This document shows positions 10,185 through 19,705 of a DNA stretch of 26,848 nt, piece by piece. The position numbers were made by a program, and so were the translations under genes. Origin of the DNA: Ophiothrix spiculata (taxonomy: Eukaryota; Echinodermata; Ophiuroidea; Amphilepidida; Ophiotrichidae); assembly GCA_000969725.1 (NCBI GenBank), contig JXSR01S074609.1; one strand, written 5' to 3'. The notes under the pieces were generated by a model that did not search any database, had not been told where the DNA came from, and saw nothing but the letters and a program-made list of their open reading frames with translations. The stretch's first letter is position 1. Each line of letters starts with the position of its first letter.

Positions 10185-10864
10185 NNNNNNNNNNNNNNNN
10201 NNNNNNNNNNNNNNNNNNNNNNNNNNNNNNNNNNNNNNNNNNNNNNNNNNNNNNNNNNNNNNNNNNNNNNNNNNNNNNNNNNNNNNNNNNNNNNNNNNNN
10301 NNNNNNNNNNNNNNNNNNNNNNNNNNNNNNNNNNNNNNNNNNNNNNNNNNNNNNNNNNNNNNNNNNNNNNNNNNNNNNNNNNNNNNNNNNNNNNNNNNNN
10401 NNNNNNNNNNNNNNNNNNNNNNNNNNNNNNNNNNNNNNNNNNNNNNNNNNNNNNNNNNNNNNNNNNNNNNNNNNNNNNNNNNNNNNNNNNNNNNNNNNNN
10501 NNNNNNNNNNNNNNNNNNNNNNNNNNNNNNNNNNNNNNNNNNNNNNNNNNNNNNNNNNNNNNNNNNNNNNNNNNNNNNNNNNNNNNNNNNNNNNNNNNNN
10601 NNNNNNNNNNNNNNNNNNNNNNNNNNNNNNNNNNNNNNNNNNNNNNNNNNNNNNNNNNNNNNNNNNNNNNNNNNNNNNNNNNNNNNNNNNNNNNNNNNNN
10701 NNNNNNNNNNNNNNNNNNNNNNNNNNNNNNNNNNNNNNNNNNNNNNNNNNNNNNNNNNNNNNNNNNNNNNNNNNNNNNNNNNNNNNNNNNNNNNNNNNNN
10801 NNNNNNNNNNNNNNNNNNNNNNNNNNNNNNNNNNNNNNNNNNNNNNNNNNNNNNNNNNNNNNNN
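10185..10864. other. Assembly gap (680 N)
   Basis: All bases are N. It lies in the intron between kazrin exons C and D. Since C and D match in phase, no exon need be missing, but an alternative exon in the gap cannot be excluded. Confidence 1.
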
Positions 10865-11540
10865 GTTATTTCAAGATATAAAATGATAAAGTTGAAAATG
10901 GTACAATTAGCTAGTTGAAATGTTCTGTCCGTGCATAACAATGCATTTTGTAATCCGTAGTAAAATATTTTGTTAACCCATTACTTATTCTATTCAATGG
11001 AGTCAATAACTATAGATAATCCCCACTTGAGAAATTGCAATCCTTAACAATCCTTTTGTGTTTACATGATAAAAAGCACAACTAAAAACCTCTAGACGTT
11101 TTTGCTTTGGTTGAAGACAATAGCCTATCCTATACTTTGACAGGCCTCTTTTGTGCGGTAAAATTAATTCGATACTTCTTTTGTCATTTACGATTTAGTT
11201 TACAAAATCCTTTGTCCTTTAATGAGATAACTTTCGATAAACTTGAACAGGCTAAATGTACATTTTTGAGTTTTGTGCCACAGAAATGTTTGTTGAAGTT
11301 AAAATCATTGAATAAGTTACCTGGTAGTTTCAATAAAGTTATCCACTTGGTTCTCAGTTCCAAGTTGCTTAAATTGAATGCAAGAGTAAGTAGAGGCGTT
11401 TAGGGCTATTGTTTATCAAAAGTTGGATCTTGCCAAATATCGGTTGATATGTTGTTATCGTAATATAATGGTATCCTAAATCTTCAATCTCATTCTTACC
11501 AACAAAAAGTCCCTTCTGCACAAATTGTCACACACATTTT
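10865..11540. other. Intron sequence, nothing recognised
   Basis: No exon, repeat element or RNA gene is apparent. An open frame at 11107-11403 begins at TTG rather than ATG and has no family motif I know. Confidence 0.45.
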
Positions 11541-11548
11541 GTTTTCAT

Positions 11549-11588
11549 GATTCCATTGATAGTGTCTTACCCTGTCTAATTCCTGTTC
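11549..11588 (-). pseudogene. Partial copy of kazrin exon C 3' end and donor
   Basis: About 36 of 40 bases match 12618-12658, spanning the last exon codons (GAACAGGAATTAGACAGG) and the donor GTAAGACA with following intron. Upstream of the match the frame meets a TAA within five codons, and the only nearby acceptor-like TAG would give the wrong phase. A non-functional exon fragment is therefore likely. Confidence 0.6.
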
Positions 11589-12073
11589 TTGAGTTTCTTA
11601 GCCTACACTCATCCAAAAAATTGATAAAAAATGATGTAAAAAGGCTGAAGGAAACAGCATGATTATCAAAAATCATATGCCCTGACTGTAGGCTGTTGTA
11701 TTCATGATTGTAGAAATATATGGTAACAGAAATAACTTGCAGTGATTATATACACTCAGACTTGTATCTGATTGAATCTAGGTATTCTAGTGATTTTAAA
11801 CATCAATGCCTTATACCTTATTTAAGAATGTTATGATTTTTAAAAAAATGCCAAAGCTCTATTCCTGTAAGGTGAGGGAAAATGGTGACAAAATCAACTG
11901 ACATTTAATATTATTAGCCTTGATTGTATGTCACCTAACCACATGTGACCGTCCACAACAAACCTCTAGTAAAGTTGTCCTTGGTCAATTTTGTTGGATT
12001 GCAGATTAAAAAGAACATATTTAACTTTTAAAATGACACTTATTTCAAGTTTATGACATTTATAAGTGGAGAT

Positions 12074-12474
12074 CAAGGAATTTTTATAGGGGAACCAATA
12101 CTCCCCACCATTTTAATTTCACCGCCGTGTATATCCTATGGGACGGCAGCCATCTTGGATTGTCACTCATGGAGGGTGAGTTATTGTACCTCCGGCATTT
12201 TACGACTCGGAGTGCCACACTTCGAGAGTCTTCACAACGGATTAGCGGGAAAATTGGACTTTAATTGGAGCAAGTCACAATGCACGCTACTTGAAACGCA
12301 GACATGGTTTGCGCGTGAAACAAAATGCGCACGCTGTATATGCGTCAAGTGAAGATTTACACGATCTACCTGGATATCGGGCCAAATTCCGTATATATCT
12401 GGAGGTACAATAACTCTGCTCCATGAGCAACACAAGATGGCAGAGAAAAACGGTTCCCCTTAAAAAATTCCTTG
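12074..12474. mobile_element. Non-autonomous hAT-like transposon
   Basis: Inverted termini CAAGGAATTTTTATAGGGGA / CAAGGAATTTTTTAAGGGGA are flanked by a perfect 8-bp duplication GTGGAGAT (12066-12073 and 12475-12482). Subterminal inverted similarity continues (GCCATCTTG, CTCATGGAG, GAGTTATTGTACCTCC). The 8-bp duplication and the CA(A/R)GG terminus suit the hAT superfamily. There is no transposase; ORFs across it are incidental. It is more GC-rich than the surrounding intron. Confidence 0.88.
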
Positions 12475-12638
12475 GTGGAGATACAACTCTCCGTAGCATG
12501 ACATGTACAACTTCTACATTTTTTGTCCTGTATCTCTAAACAGAAAATGCTGACTTTACGGAAGGTTTGTTGTGAAGGACCACATACATGAATGTTGGTA
12601 TTTTTGTGATTTTTTTGATTCCCCAGATAATGTCTTAC

Positions 12639-12750
12639 CCTGTCTAATTCCTGTTCCAGACTCTCCACTTCCTTTTCTTTCTTATCCAATGTCTCCCGCA
12701 ATGCCACTGACCTCTCGGCTGCTTCCCTGGCTCTTTTCAAGATCTCCCAT
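12639..12750 (-). CDS. KAZN: Kazrin exon C (end of coiled coil)
   Basis: This 112-nt exon has acceptor CTCGTTTTCAG and donor GTAAGA. It enters in phase 2 (AG + A gives Arg, then Trp) and leaves in phase 0. The peptide WEILKRAREAAERSVALRET continues to KEKEVESLEQELDR. It aligns with the vertebrate kazrin block that starts WELRRQAKEA and ends in ELEAELA, without indels as far as I can recall. A hAT-like element (12074-12474) ends 165 bp beyond its donor. Partial copies of the exon's 3' end with the splice-donor region occur at about 11549, 9000 and 8850 in the following intron. Confidence 0.93.
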
Positions 12751-12980
12751 CTGAAAACGAGTTGACATTCATATATCATTATGATTCATAAGTTAGTTTA
12801 CCTGTTCATTCTAGTAATCGGTGATTGAAAATATTTCACTATTCGTGTATCCATGTTTTGGGTAATTCTGTTTAGAGTTAGGCAAAGGTATTAGAGTAGT
12901 ATAATACAGAATCCTATTTGCATATATACATTATTTACACTAGACCTGCCAAAAAAATCTGGGAATTTAATGGCAAAACT

Positions 12981-13395
12981 GATGTGGTCAAGTGGTTCAG
13001 GCCAACGTTGGCGCTAGAAAATAATTTAAGGGGTCCATTTGACCCTTTAAACATCCCAATTTTCAAATTTAAGGGGTCTGATGGAATTTAAAACCCCCCT
13101 ATTTTTTCAAATTTAAGGGGTCCAATTTGAATTTTAAGGGTTTTAGAAGATTTTTTACCATCCTGCTAAGTATTTATTGTAATTTAACAAATTTTAAAGG
13201 AGTCCACTTCAGAATGTACCATTTTGCAGTCAATTTTATTGCGTCCAATTGGACCCTTTACACTTCAGCTTTTTCCAAATTAAAGGGTTTTTTTCATAAA
13301 AACCGCGTCAAAAACGCGAAAACGCAATCTAGCGCGAACGTTGGTTCAGGCACTGGTCTTACAAACCTGGGATTCTGGGTTTGATTCTGAGACTG
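12981..13395 (+). mobile_element. tRNA-derived SINE split by another element
   Basis: With the insert at 13002-13344 and one TTCAGG removed, the flanks read GATGTGGTCAAGTGGTTCAG, GCACTGGTCTTACAAACCTG and GGATTCTGGGTTTGATTCTG in order. This gives A box TGGTCAAGTGG and B box GGTTTGATTCT at normal tRNA spacing. The head is tRNA-like without intact stems. Confidence 0.7.
13002..13344. mobile_element. Inverted-repeat element inside a SINE
   Basis: The termini CCAACGTTGGCGCTAGA and, in complement, CCAACGTTCGCGCTAGA differ at one position. TTCAGG is present at 12996-13001 and 13345-13350, giving a 6-bp duplication; a longer shared TGGTTCAG makes the exact cut ambiguous. The interior repeats CAAATTTAAGGGGTC and similar strings. 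It is 343 bp with no coding capacity. The superfamily is uncertain. Confidence 0.8.
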
Positions 13396-14057
13396 GATAT
13401 ATTATGTACGAGGGGGTAACAAAAAGTTTTAAAGATCTCCAAGAAGGAAAAGAGCTATATCAATGAACATTTGTCAGGATGGTCACTTGTCCTACATTAT
13501 GGTGCAAAAATCATATCAATCGCATTGATACTTTCTATACAGGGGTCAATAGATGTCAACAACCTCTCTCCGCTAGATACACTGCATGGAGAAATCAAAG
13601 ATACGTGGCAAAATTAAATCCTTGCAATTGACGTTTTACAGCTCGTAATTTTATGATGACACACCCAAAGTTTAAATGTTTGATACCATAGTATTAGTAT
13701 AGGTTAGAATCTCCTCTTTCCATTGAATCTAAAATTATGAAATTTGGTGGAAAAATGATATCAAAATGACGTAATAAAGCATGGTCGACCTGAAAATGAT
13801 AATTTTAGCAAAATAAAATATGGATTTTTTGGCTAAAAGAGGACGGACGTTGGTCTCTGGACAGAAGGTTTTGAGAGGGAGAAATATGTTACTTTGCACA
13901 GTGGCTATATAAAGGTGACTTAAGGGTCACATAATAAAAATATGTTCCCGGCTGTAGTTCTTCTTGGTGATCTGCAAAACTTTTTGATACCCCTTCGTAT
14001 TCCATATCTTTACCCATTGGACTTATATGCAAATTTGGGAAAATCGCACCAACTGAC
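13396..14057. other. Intron sequence, nothing recognised
   Basis: Intron between kazrin exons B and C. I find no repeat structure or coding signal beyond the continuation of exon B's frame past its donor, which is an artefact of the open frame. Confidence 0.45.
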
Positions 14058-14253
14058 CTGTCTTTTTCCACCTCTTCCTTCTCCGAGATGATTTTCTTGA
14101 GGTTTTCATCACTCTCGCTGACCCTTTGTTCATAATTCCGTAGGAAATCTCTCATCTCTTCCTCCTTGGACTCCAGGGTACAGTAGAGTTGTTTCATCTG
14201 GTTTAGCAGGTCAACTTTCTCACCCTTTAATCTCTTTCGGTCTTGTTTCATAG
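14058..14253 (-). CDS. KAZN: Kazrin exon B (coiled-coil core)
   Basis: This 196-nt exon has acceptor TTTGTTAG and donor GTCAGT. It enters in phase 1 (the G of exon A plus CT gives Ala) and leaves in phase 2. The peptide starts AMKQDRKRLKGEKVDLLNQ, passes through KQLYCTLESKEEEMRDFLRN, and ends in EKEEVEKD. It is nearly collinear with vertebrate kazrin, recalled as AMKADRKRLKGEK and LYATLESREEQLRDFIRNYE, and is the most diagnostic exon in the window. Every heptad is highly charged, consistent with a dimerising coiled coil. The exon is intact with no internal stop. Confidence 0.95.
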
Positions 14254-15325
14254 CTAACAAAGATAAGAAATTGAGATAAAAGATTATTATGGGAGATATC
14301 AGTACTTATACTGACAAGGATCTCTGGTCATTTCGCTGCTACTCTCTCAGTAAACTGTCAATATTATTTTGGTTTATCTTCATTGTACACAGATTGTAAT
14401 GTTTCCTAAACAGCTACCTGATGTCGAATAGGTTGTTAAAATGTTATTTTAAGATTCAATAGGCATTCACAGTCTGAGGGTTTCAATATGCTGAGTGGTA
14501 ACATGAATTGTCCGTAACCTAAATATTTCCCGTTGTATGCTCATTCAGCCATTTCTTCTATATCAAAATATTTCTTCTATATCAAAATATCACTGTGTAT
14601 TCCCTGTTTTTTTATTACATTTTGATGTGAATTTGTGCAATATTTATATGTTATCCAGTAAGAAAGTCTAATAAATAAATAAAAAAAAAAATAAAATAAT
14701 GGAGTTTGGTCCAATAACTCCACAAAAACATCAAAAGCTCTATTTTTTTTCCCAGCGTGGTATTATGTTCTTTTATAAAAAGAGTATCATCCCATTTTGC
14801 TTCTAGTACCATCTTTGTGCACTTCCCCGCAATTTATACTCCTTAGCTTACAATTTCTTTAAAACATCAGTATTGGATATAATTATAAGACACAATTCTC
14901 TTTTTTGTTTTTGTTTTTTGTTTTTTTGAGGGTTTTTTTCCCTCAAACTGACCTAAATTCAGTATCTAACAGATTCAATTGAATTTGACATGCTATACTG
15001 CTGAATCAACATGGCAATGGCACTCAGCAGCCAATTTGAATTCATGGTTACCGATAACCATAAATACGGAGATGGAAAGATTTGTCTCCAATTTCAACAT
15101 TTTGTTGTTTTCAGAAAACAATCCCAGTGCTAAGTTTATATGATCTTGTTCTTCACAAATTTTGTCATGTGCGGTGAAATTTAGGAATCACGATGATGGA
15201 TAATAACCTTTTAAGTTCAGTCCAAACAGACAATATTAATGTGATTGCATATAATATTCTCTGTTCTCATGTGTCAAGTCAAATTTGCTCTTCCTTGATA
15301 AAATAACAAAAGTGACCTGACATTA
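14254..15325. other. Intron with short simple repeats
   Basis: It holds a perfect 19-bp duplication (TTTCTTCTATATCAAAATA at 14552-14570 and 14571-14589), an A-rich tract near 14666-14700 that could be an old retroelement tail, and a T-rich stretch at 14900-14945 with a small hairpin (TTTGAGGG/CCCTCAAA). Nothing else is recognised. Confidence 0.6.
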
Positions 15326-15605
15326 TGCACTTATCAAATTATTTCCCCGCCCCGGGGGACCCGGGACTAGCGGGGATTTAGCGGGGGATGTACATTTTGC
15401 AAGTGTTACATCCCCGACCCGGCTAAAGTCCCGGCCAGCGGGGCATACATTTTCTGTACATCCCCCGCTATGTCCCCGTCCCCCTATAGCCGGGCTACGT
15501 GTTACAATCCCCGCCTTGTCCCTGACTCCCATGTGCGGGGACTTGTGTTACAACAGTGTACAATCCTGCTTTTTTTGTAATCCACAATGTGATGAGGCCT
15601 ACTTA

Positions 15606-15788
15606 GGCCCGGTGCAGACTCCTCTATCGTATAGAATATTTTACTTAGAATATTCTATGCTGACGACAAAATGACGTAGGTCATTGAATATAACTGTGTG
15701 CTTTATACAATGAACCACATCATTTTGTCGTCAGCATAGAATATTCTAAGCAAAATATTCAATACAATAGTGGAGTCTGCACCGAGCC
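15606..15788. mobile_element. Foldback MITE, GGCCCGGT family, copy 2
   Basis: This 183-bp palindromic element has termini GGCCCGGTGCAGACTCC and, in complement, GGCTCGGTGCAGACTCC, flanked by TTA at 15603-15605 and 15789-15791. Stem sequence is shared with the copy at 9400-9583, including TGACGACAAAATGACGTAGG. The exact TTA duplication suits PIF/Harbinger. Confidence 0.87.
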
Positions 15789-15795
15789 TTACTGT

Positions 15796-16238
15796 GTTCT
15801 TCTTCTTCTTCTTCCTTGATAAGTGTAAACTTCAATAACTGAATATTATCACACTACAGTGGGGTGCGTGCTCCAAGTCCAAGTTACTTAATGCAATATC
15901 CATCCAAAAGTGCAAACATATTTACAGAGGTGCAGTTAAAAATATTTACAGGTGCGGTTAAAAATCAGGATACTGCATATTTACTTGGAGCCAGTCCTCA
16001 ATGCAGTCTTGAAAGTATCGAGGGTGGGAAAGTCTGCAGGATCTTTCTCCAGAAGGTTCCAGTCCCTTGTGGTGCGGGGGAAAAATGAAGAATGATACGT
16101 CTTGCTACTGCAGAATGGCGTCCAGAAGCTGGATTTGTGACCTCTAGTACTTGTTGACAGAATGGCCAGGAATTGAGTACAGTCCATGTGTTGATCAAAG
16201 TATAGGCCTACACACTTGATCAGTGACCCAAGATACAA
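15796..16238 (-). mobile_element. 5'-truncated LINE tail with (GAA)n end
   Basis: The minus-strand frame ending at 15981 encodes SSFFPRTTRDWNLLEKDPAD and then PTLDTFKTAL before the stop. This is the typical post-RT tail of CR1/Jockey-group elements (FFPRTxxxWNxL and a terminal FKxxL). Its 3' UTR ends in GAA repeats (TTC at 15797-15815 on the plus strand). The RT itself is missing. Confidence 0.7.
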
Positions 16239-16523
16239 AACAAAATTTACAAAATTTAATTCTGTTTAGTTTGGTGTGATATTCATGTTGTTAAAGCCCC
16301 TGCTATCCATTATGTCTCGGCAGTGCATGGAAAAGCATTTGTACACCCCGGCTAAATCTCCCGCTACACACCCGGCATAGCCGGGACAGTGTATTGTACA
16401 TCCCCTGATTAGTCCCGGCTAACTTCCCGGCATGCAGGGCAATGAAAATCTGTACTTCCCCCGCTATATCACCGCACTATCCCGGGTCCCCTAGGGCCGG
16501 GGAAGTAATTGATAAATGCATTA

Positions 16524-17355
16524 CCTGAAACACTATATCTGCCATTTATTTAAAGAGGGTGTCAAATTCTGCTACTAGTATTTGGCGCGTTTTACATTTT
16601 GTAAATGAGAATGTCCATTTGAAATGCTAGCTGAAGTCAGCGTCATTCTATATGTAGTCAATATTGTCTTACCGGACTGGCTACTTTTTATTATAATATA
16701 TTGCCTGTGAAATTAAAGGTGGCTTCAGAGTAGCTGCCGTTGCGGCAGACGACCAAGGAGTATAGAAATGACAACAATTATGACTGATGTTCAAAATAGT
16801 CCTTGAAAAATGATACATCTTGCGAGCGAGGTGATGACATAACTTTCTCCTATGCAATATGTATATACCGTCAAATACATGCATCATGTCTACTGTCAAA
16901 TCTTGAGATTAGGCCTGCAATATTTAGTACTTAATATAGCAAGGCACTCAATCAACATGGGAGGTTATTCAAGAACTGTATCGGTAGGGAGAGAACTCCT
17001 TAATTTCAAAGTTGTAATCATAAAAATTCTGGGTGGTACGAAACTTCTTCTGGAGGGGTATGTGCGGCTCCGACCCTGTAACCCATATTGATCTTTTAAA
17101 AAAAACAGTCGCATGTAACTTTTTTTTGCAAATATTTTTCACATTTTGCGATGCGACCTATATTGAGCTGATTGAGCATAAAATTAAGGACTATTTTAAA
17201 TTCACTTAAGATTTTCATTACAAATTTGCATACATTATCTTTTGTTTAGATTGTAATAACAACACAATTTGAAAGCTGGAAAGAATAAACACCATCCAAA
17301 TGTAAAATGTTGACATATACCTACATGATGGCAAAATTTTGGCAAGATCATATTA
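16524..17355. other. Intron sequence, nothing recognised
   Basis: AT-rich intron between kazrin exons A and B. I see no supported gene, inverted-repeat element or RNA promoter. Confidence 0.45.
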
Positions 17356-17357
17356 TA

Positions 17358-17483
17358 TAGGCTAAACTATAATTTATTGGACAGTGTAAACAAAAATCCA
17401 GAGTGCAGGGCCTCATTGTTTGTAAATGCAAGCCCTTCCATGGATATTTGTTTAAATTTTCCAATAAATATTTATTTTGCCTA
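17358..17483. mobile_element. TAGGC-type palindromic MITE, copy 2
   Basis: This 126-bp element begins TAGGCTAAACTATAATTTAT and ends in the complementary form TTATTTTGCCTA. It is flanked by TA (17356-17357, 17484-17485). The interior matches copy 1 at 2347-2472 (GTGCAGGGCC, TGTTTGTAAATGCAA, CCATGGAT). Confidence 0.75.
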
Positions 17484-17485
17484 TA

Positions 17486-18122
17486 GCTTGCTACCTTTGT
17501 TTGCTGAATGTCCCATTTTGTCAAGTTTACTGCATAGTACAGATAGGTTATGGGACTATTTGCACCCTAACAATTCGGTTAAGTTAGGGGATTGCGCCAC
17601 GCTGGCATCGAGGTCGTTTCGCCTGCGTGATCACGTAGTGACCAAGCTCTGTGCTCTGACCGCATGCTACAATTACTTGACTACAAAGCAATACGTGTCT
17701 TTCATTTTACCGCCAAATTTGTGCATACTAAAGGGATAACACTTCACTGGCTCGATAGCCGCATTCTCAGTCAAATTGCAGTATGGTTTGCTGCATGTTT
17801 CCATTTTTGTCAAAAGTCCTCCCCTTCCCCTGGGCTCGCACAGTAATCATTCAATGCCAATGCAATTAACTAAGTGTATCATTTCCCTTCCTTAGTTTAT
17901 GGTAAAGGTCTATTGACTATGTAATAATTTAGCAGTGAACCATAACAGCTGCGATTCCCCGGCAAAGTTACGTTACATAATTATTGCATATGAAACACCC
18001 TGGTACAGTAATCTGGGTAGGGTAACAGCTTCAGTATTTGAGCGACTCCCTAGCATATTGCGTAATAGCCAGGAGGTGCCATTGCGGCATCAATTCTTTA
18101 CTTAGCCTTTTACATAATAGTC
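17486..18122. other. Intron stretch with a possible decayed ORF
   Basis: Near 18010-18105 the plus strand reads GRVTASVFERLPSILRNSQE before a stop, which faintly resembles retroelement tails. Upstream codons give no recognisable domain. I do not assign a family. Confidence 0.2.
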
Positions 18123-18125
18123 TAA

Positions 18126-18369
18126 GGCCAAAAAAATAATTGTTGTGTTGCCCTCAAGTGGAATTTCTGAAAAATGTATTTTTTTTATCATTATTTTTTT
18201 TTTCAGAAAGAACCCAAAGTGACAAATTTGGGTGTATTTTCCACTACTCTCAAAATATTTTCTCAAAAAACATCCAATTCGAGGAAAATTGGTTCCCGAT
18301 TGTAATATTTTTTTTAAATTTCTGACTGGGGTCGGTCATTGACGGCAACACAACAACTTTCTTGGGGCC
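18126..18369. mobile_element. GGCC-terminus MITE, TTGTTGTGTTGCC subfamily
   Basis: Termini GGCCAAAAAAATAATTGTTG and, in complement, GGCCCCAAGAAAGTTGTTGT both run on into GTGTTGCC. TAA flanks both sides (18123-18125, 18370-18372). It is 244 bp and noncoding. An internal GGGTCGGT motif is shared with the elements at 1-165, 6274-6593 and 19137-19202. Confidence 0.87.
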
Positions 18370-18480
18370 TAATACTGCTACTGCATAAAGGTGCGACTCC
18401 ATTAAGGCTGCATATTTTGGATATTTTGCTTTTAGGTAATCCAGGTGCTCAGAAGATTTGTGGTTCCAGAAATAACTTAT

Positions 18481-18492
18481 GGGGGGGGGGGG
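18481..18492 (+). repeat. Poly-G run (12 G)
   Basis: Twelve consecutive G in an otherwise AT-rich region, at line start 18481. It is a homopolymer likely to vary in length or to be miscalled. Confidence 0.95.
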
Positions 18493-18602
18493 TAAAGAAG
18501 TTGACAAGCTTCGACACCCTGACACACCGGTGAATCAATGCATTTAAGGCTGTACCTGTGACTTAGTATTCCAACTTCTCCCGCCTAAATGACGTTGCTC
18601 TG

Positions 18603-18906
18603 CAGTGGCGTAGCCAGGGGTGGGCAAGGTGGGCGATTTGCCCACCTCGGAAATTTTTTGGAGAAATTTTGAAGGAAAAAAAAGGGGGCAGGAAATTGCC
18701 TTTTTCCCATAAAATTACGACAATTAGAGCTGAAAATTGCTAAAAATTAGGTTGAAAACTTCATAAAGCATAATATTTGGCGGTTTTTCTTGAAAAACCC
18801 GGCCGAGTCGGCCCCTTGGAACCCCTGTAAAGTCCCTCGATAAAATCCATTGGAGAAATCTTGGGTGGTTTGCCCACCCTTGGAGAAAAGCCTGGCTATG
18901 CCACTG
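18603..18906. mobile_element. Non-autonomous hAT-like MITE (CAGTGGCGTAGCC type)
   Basis: Inverted termini CAGTGGCGTAGCCAGG / CAGTGGCATAGCCAGG are flanked by a perfect 8-bp duplication TTGCTCTG (18595-18602, 18907-18914). GGGTGGG and TTTGCCCACC segments recur near both ends. The CAGTGGCGTAGCC terminus is common among animal hAT-type MITEs (recall). It is 304 bp with no transposase. Confidence 0.93.
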
Positions 18907-19136
18907 TTGCTCTGTATCTTTTAGTTTACATAAACCATTACAATTTTTACTTTTTTGTTTGATGGTACAAGCTGAAAGTGTGATGTTAGTCAACTCTCAT
19001 TTTGATTTGTGACAATGATGTTTTCCTAAATCAGCTAATCAGACTACTAGTGTATTATGGTCCAGCATGTTTTATATGAATATTAATCATTTGTGACGTC
19101 ACATTTTCATAAATTTTGATACTATATTGTCAAGTA

Positions 19137-19202
19137 AATCCCGACCCAATTTTTGCCAGATTTAGGGTCGGTAGGAAAAGGGCAACACAACAATTTTCGG
19201 CC
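19137..19202. mobile_element. Fragment of the TTGTTGTGTTGCC MITE subfamily
   Basis: It contains TAGGGTCGGT and ends GGGCAACACAACAATTTTCG then GCC, matching the right side of the element at 18126-18369. The other terminus is not seen and no target duplication is visible. Confidence 0.6.
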
Positions 19203-19259
19203 GTATTTATCCCTATTCCTGCTTAATCCAAATTCTACCTCCACAGACAAATTTAACTC

Positions 19260-19705
19260 TCGAGATATGCATGCTTTCATATTTCAGGCATGAGAGTGCA
19301 CTTTCATTTAATTAAGTTCAAATCGTGTGTCCTAGCTTTCCCTCATTTCGTAGGCACCCTTCCATCCTACCTTTCATCTATTTTACACACCTATAATCCA
19401 ACCCACACTTTATGTTCCGGCTCTCAAAGGATTCTCAACATACCAAACTCAGATCTGAAATCTGCCGGTGAGCGTTCATTTAGGTTTCAATGCCCCACTG
19501 TTTGGAATTCACTCCCAAACAACATCCGTAACATATCCTCTCTCAGTCAATTCAAATCCGAGTTAAAAACCCATTTCTTCCGTCAGGCGTTTCCTGTTTC
19601 TTAATTTTTGTCCTTATTCATTTTTCCAGTTTTCACACGCTTCGAGATCCTTTTGGATGATTTTTGGGCGTCATAAGAACGCTAAATTATTATTATTATT
19701 AATAT
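19260..19705 (+). mobile_element. 5'-truncated LINE tail, CR1/L2-like
   Basis: The plus-strand frame (stop after VS at 19604) encodes FKSCVLAFPHF, GTLPSYLSSILHTYNPTHTL, then AGERSFRFQCPTVWNSLPNN and a terminal FKSELKTHFF helix. This is the standard tail after the RT domain in CR1/L2-group LINEs (PxYLSxLLxxYxPxxxLRS, and RxFxxxxPxxWNSLP). The 3' end runs TTGGGCGTCATAAGAACGCT then a (TTA)n tail at 19683-19700. RT, endonuclease and ORF1 are missing. Confidence 0.85.

Larger units (their letters stand above)
15326..16520. mobile_element. 1.2-kb element with GC-rich terminal inverted repeats
   Basis: The outer termini TGCACTTATCAAATTATTTC and, in complement, TGCATTTATCAATTACTTCC continue as an inverted repeat of about 75 bp (CCCCG, GGGGACCCGGGA, TAGCGGGGGA). 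TTA flanks both ends (15323-15325, 16521-16523). Inside each terminus, strings such as CCCGGCTA and TGTACATCCCC recur in both orientations, like subterminal transposase-binding repeats (inference). The middle holds a foldback MITE (15606-15788) and a LINE fragment (15796-16238). No transposase is seen. It could instead be two separate inverted insertions, but the matching TTA flanks favour one. Confidence 0.7.

Noticed and set aside
10166-10941. Long open frames of about 235-253 codons on both strands
   Set aside because: They are created by the run of N and carry no sequence information.
11107-11403. 98-codon plus-strand open frame
   Set aside because: It starts at TTG, lacks splice or promoter context, and shows no domain I recognise.
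12053-12499. Several ORFs of 67-99 codons on both strands
   Set aside because: They lie inside the hAT-like element with inverted termini and have no protein-like composition; the inverted structure and 8-bp duplication explain the sequence.
15323-15532. 69-codon GC-rich minus-strand ORF
   Set aside because: It is the GC-rich inverted terminus of the 15326-16520 element; its Gly/Pro-rich composition follows from the repeated CCCGG strings.
17377-17739. 120-codon plus-strand ORF
   Set aside because: It begins inside a palindromic MITE and continues into unique sequence without recognisable domains.
18250-18525. 91-codon minus-strand ORF
   Set aside because: It spans a MITE terminus and a poly-G run, with no conserved motif.
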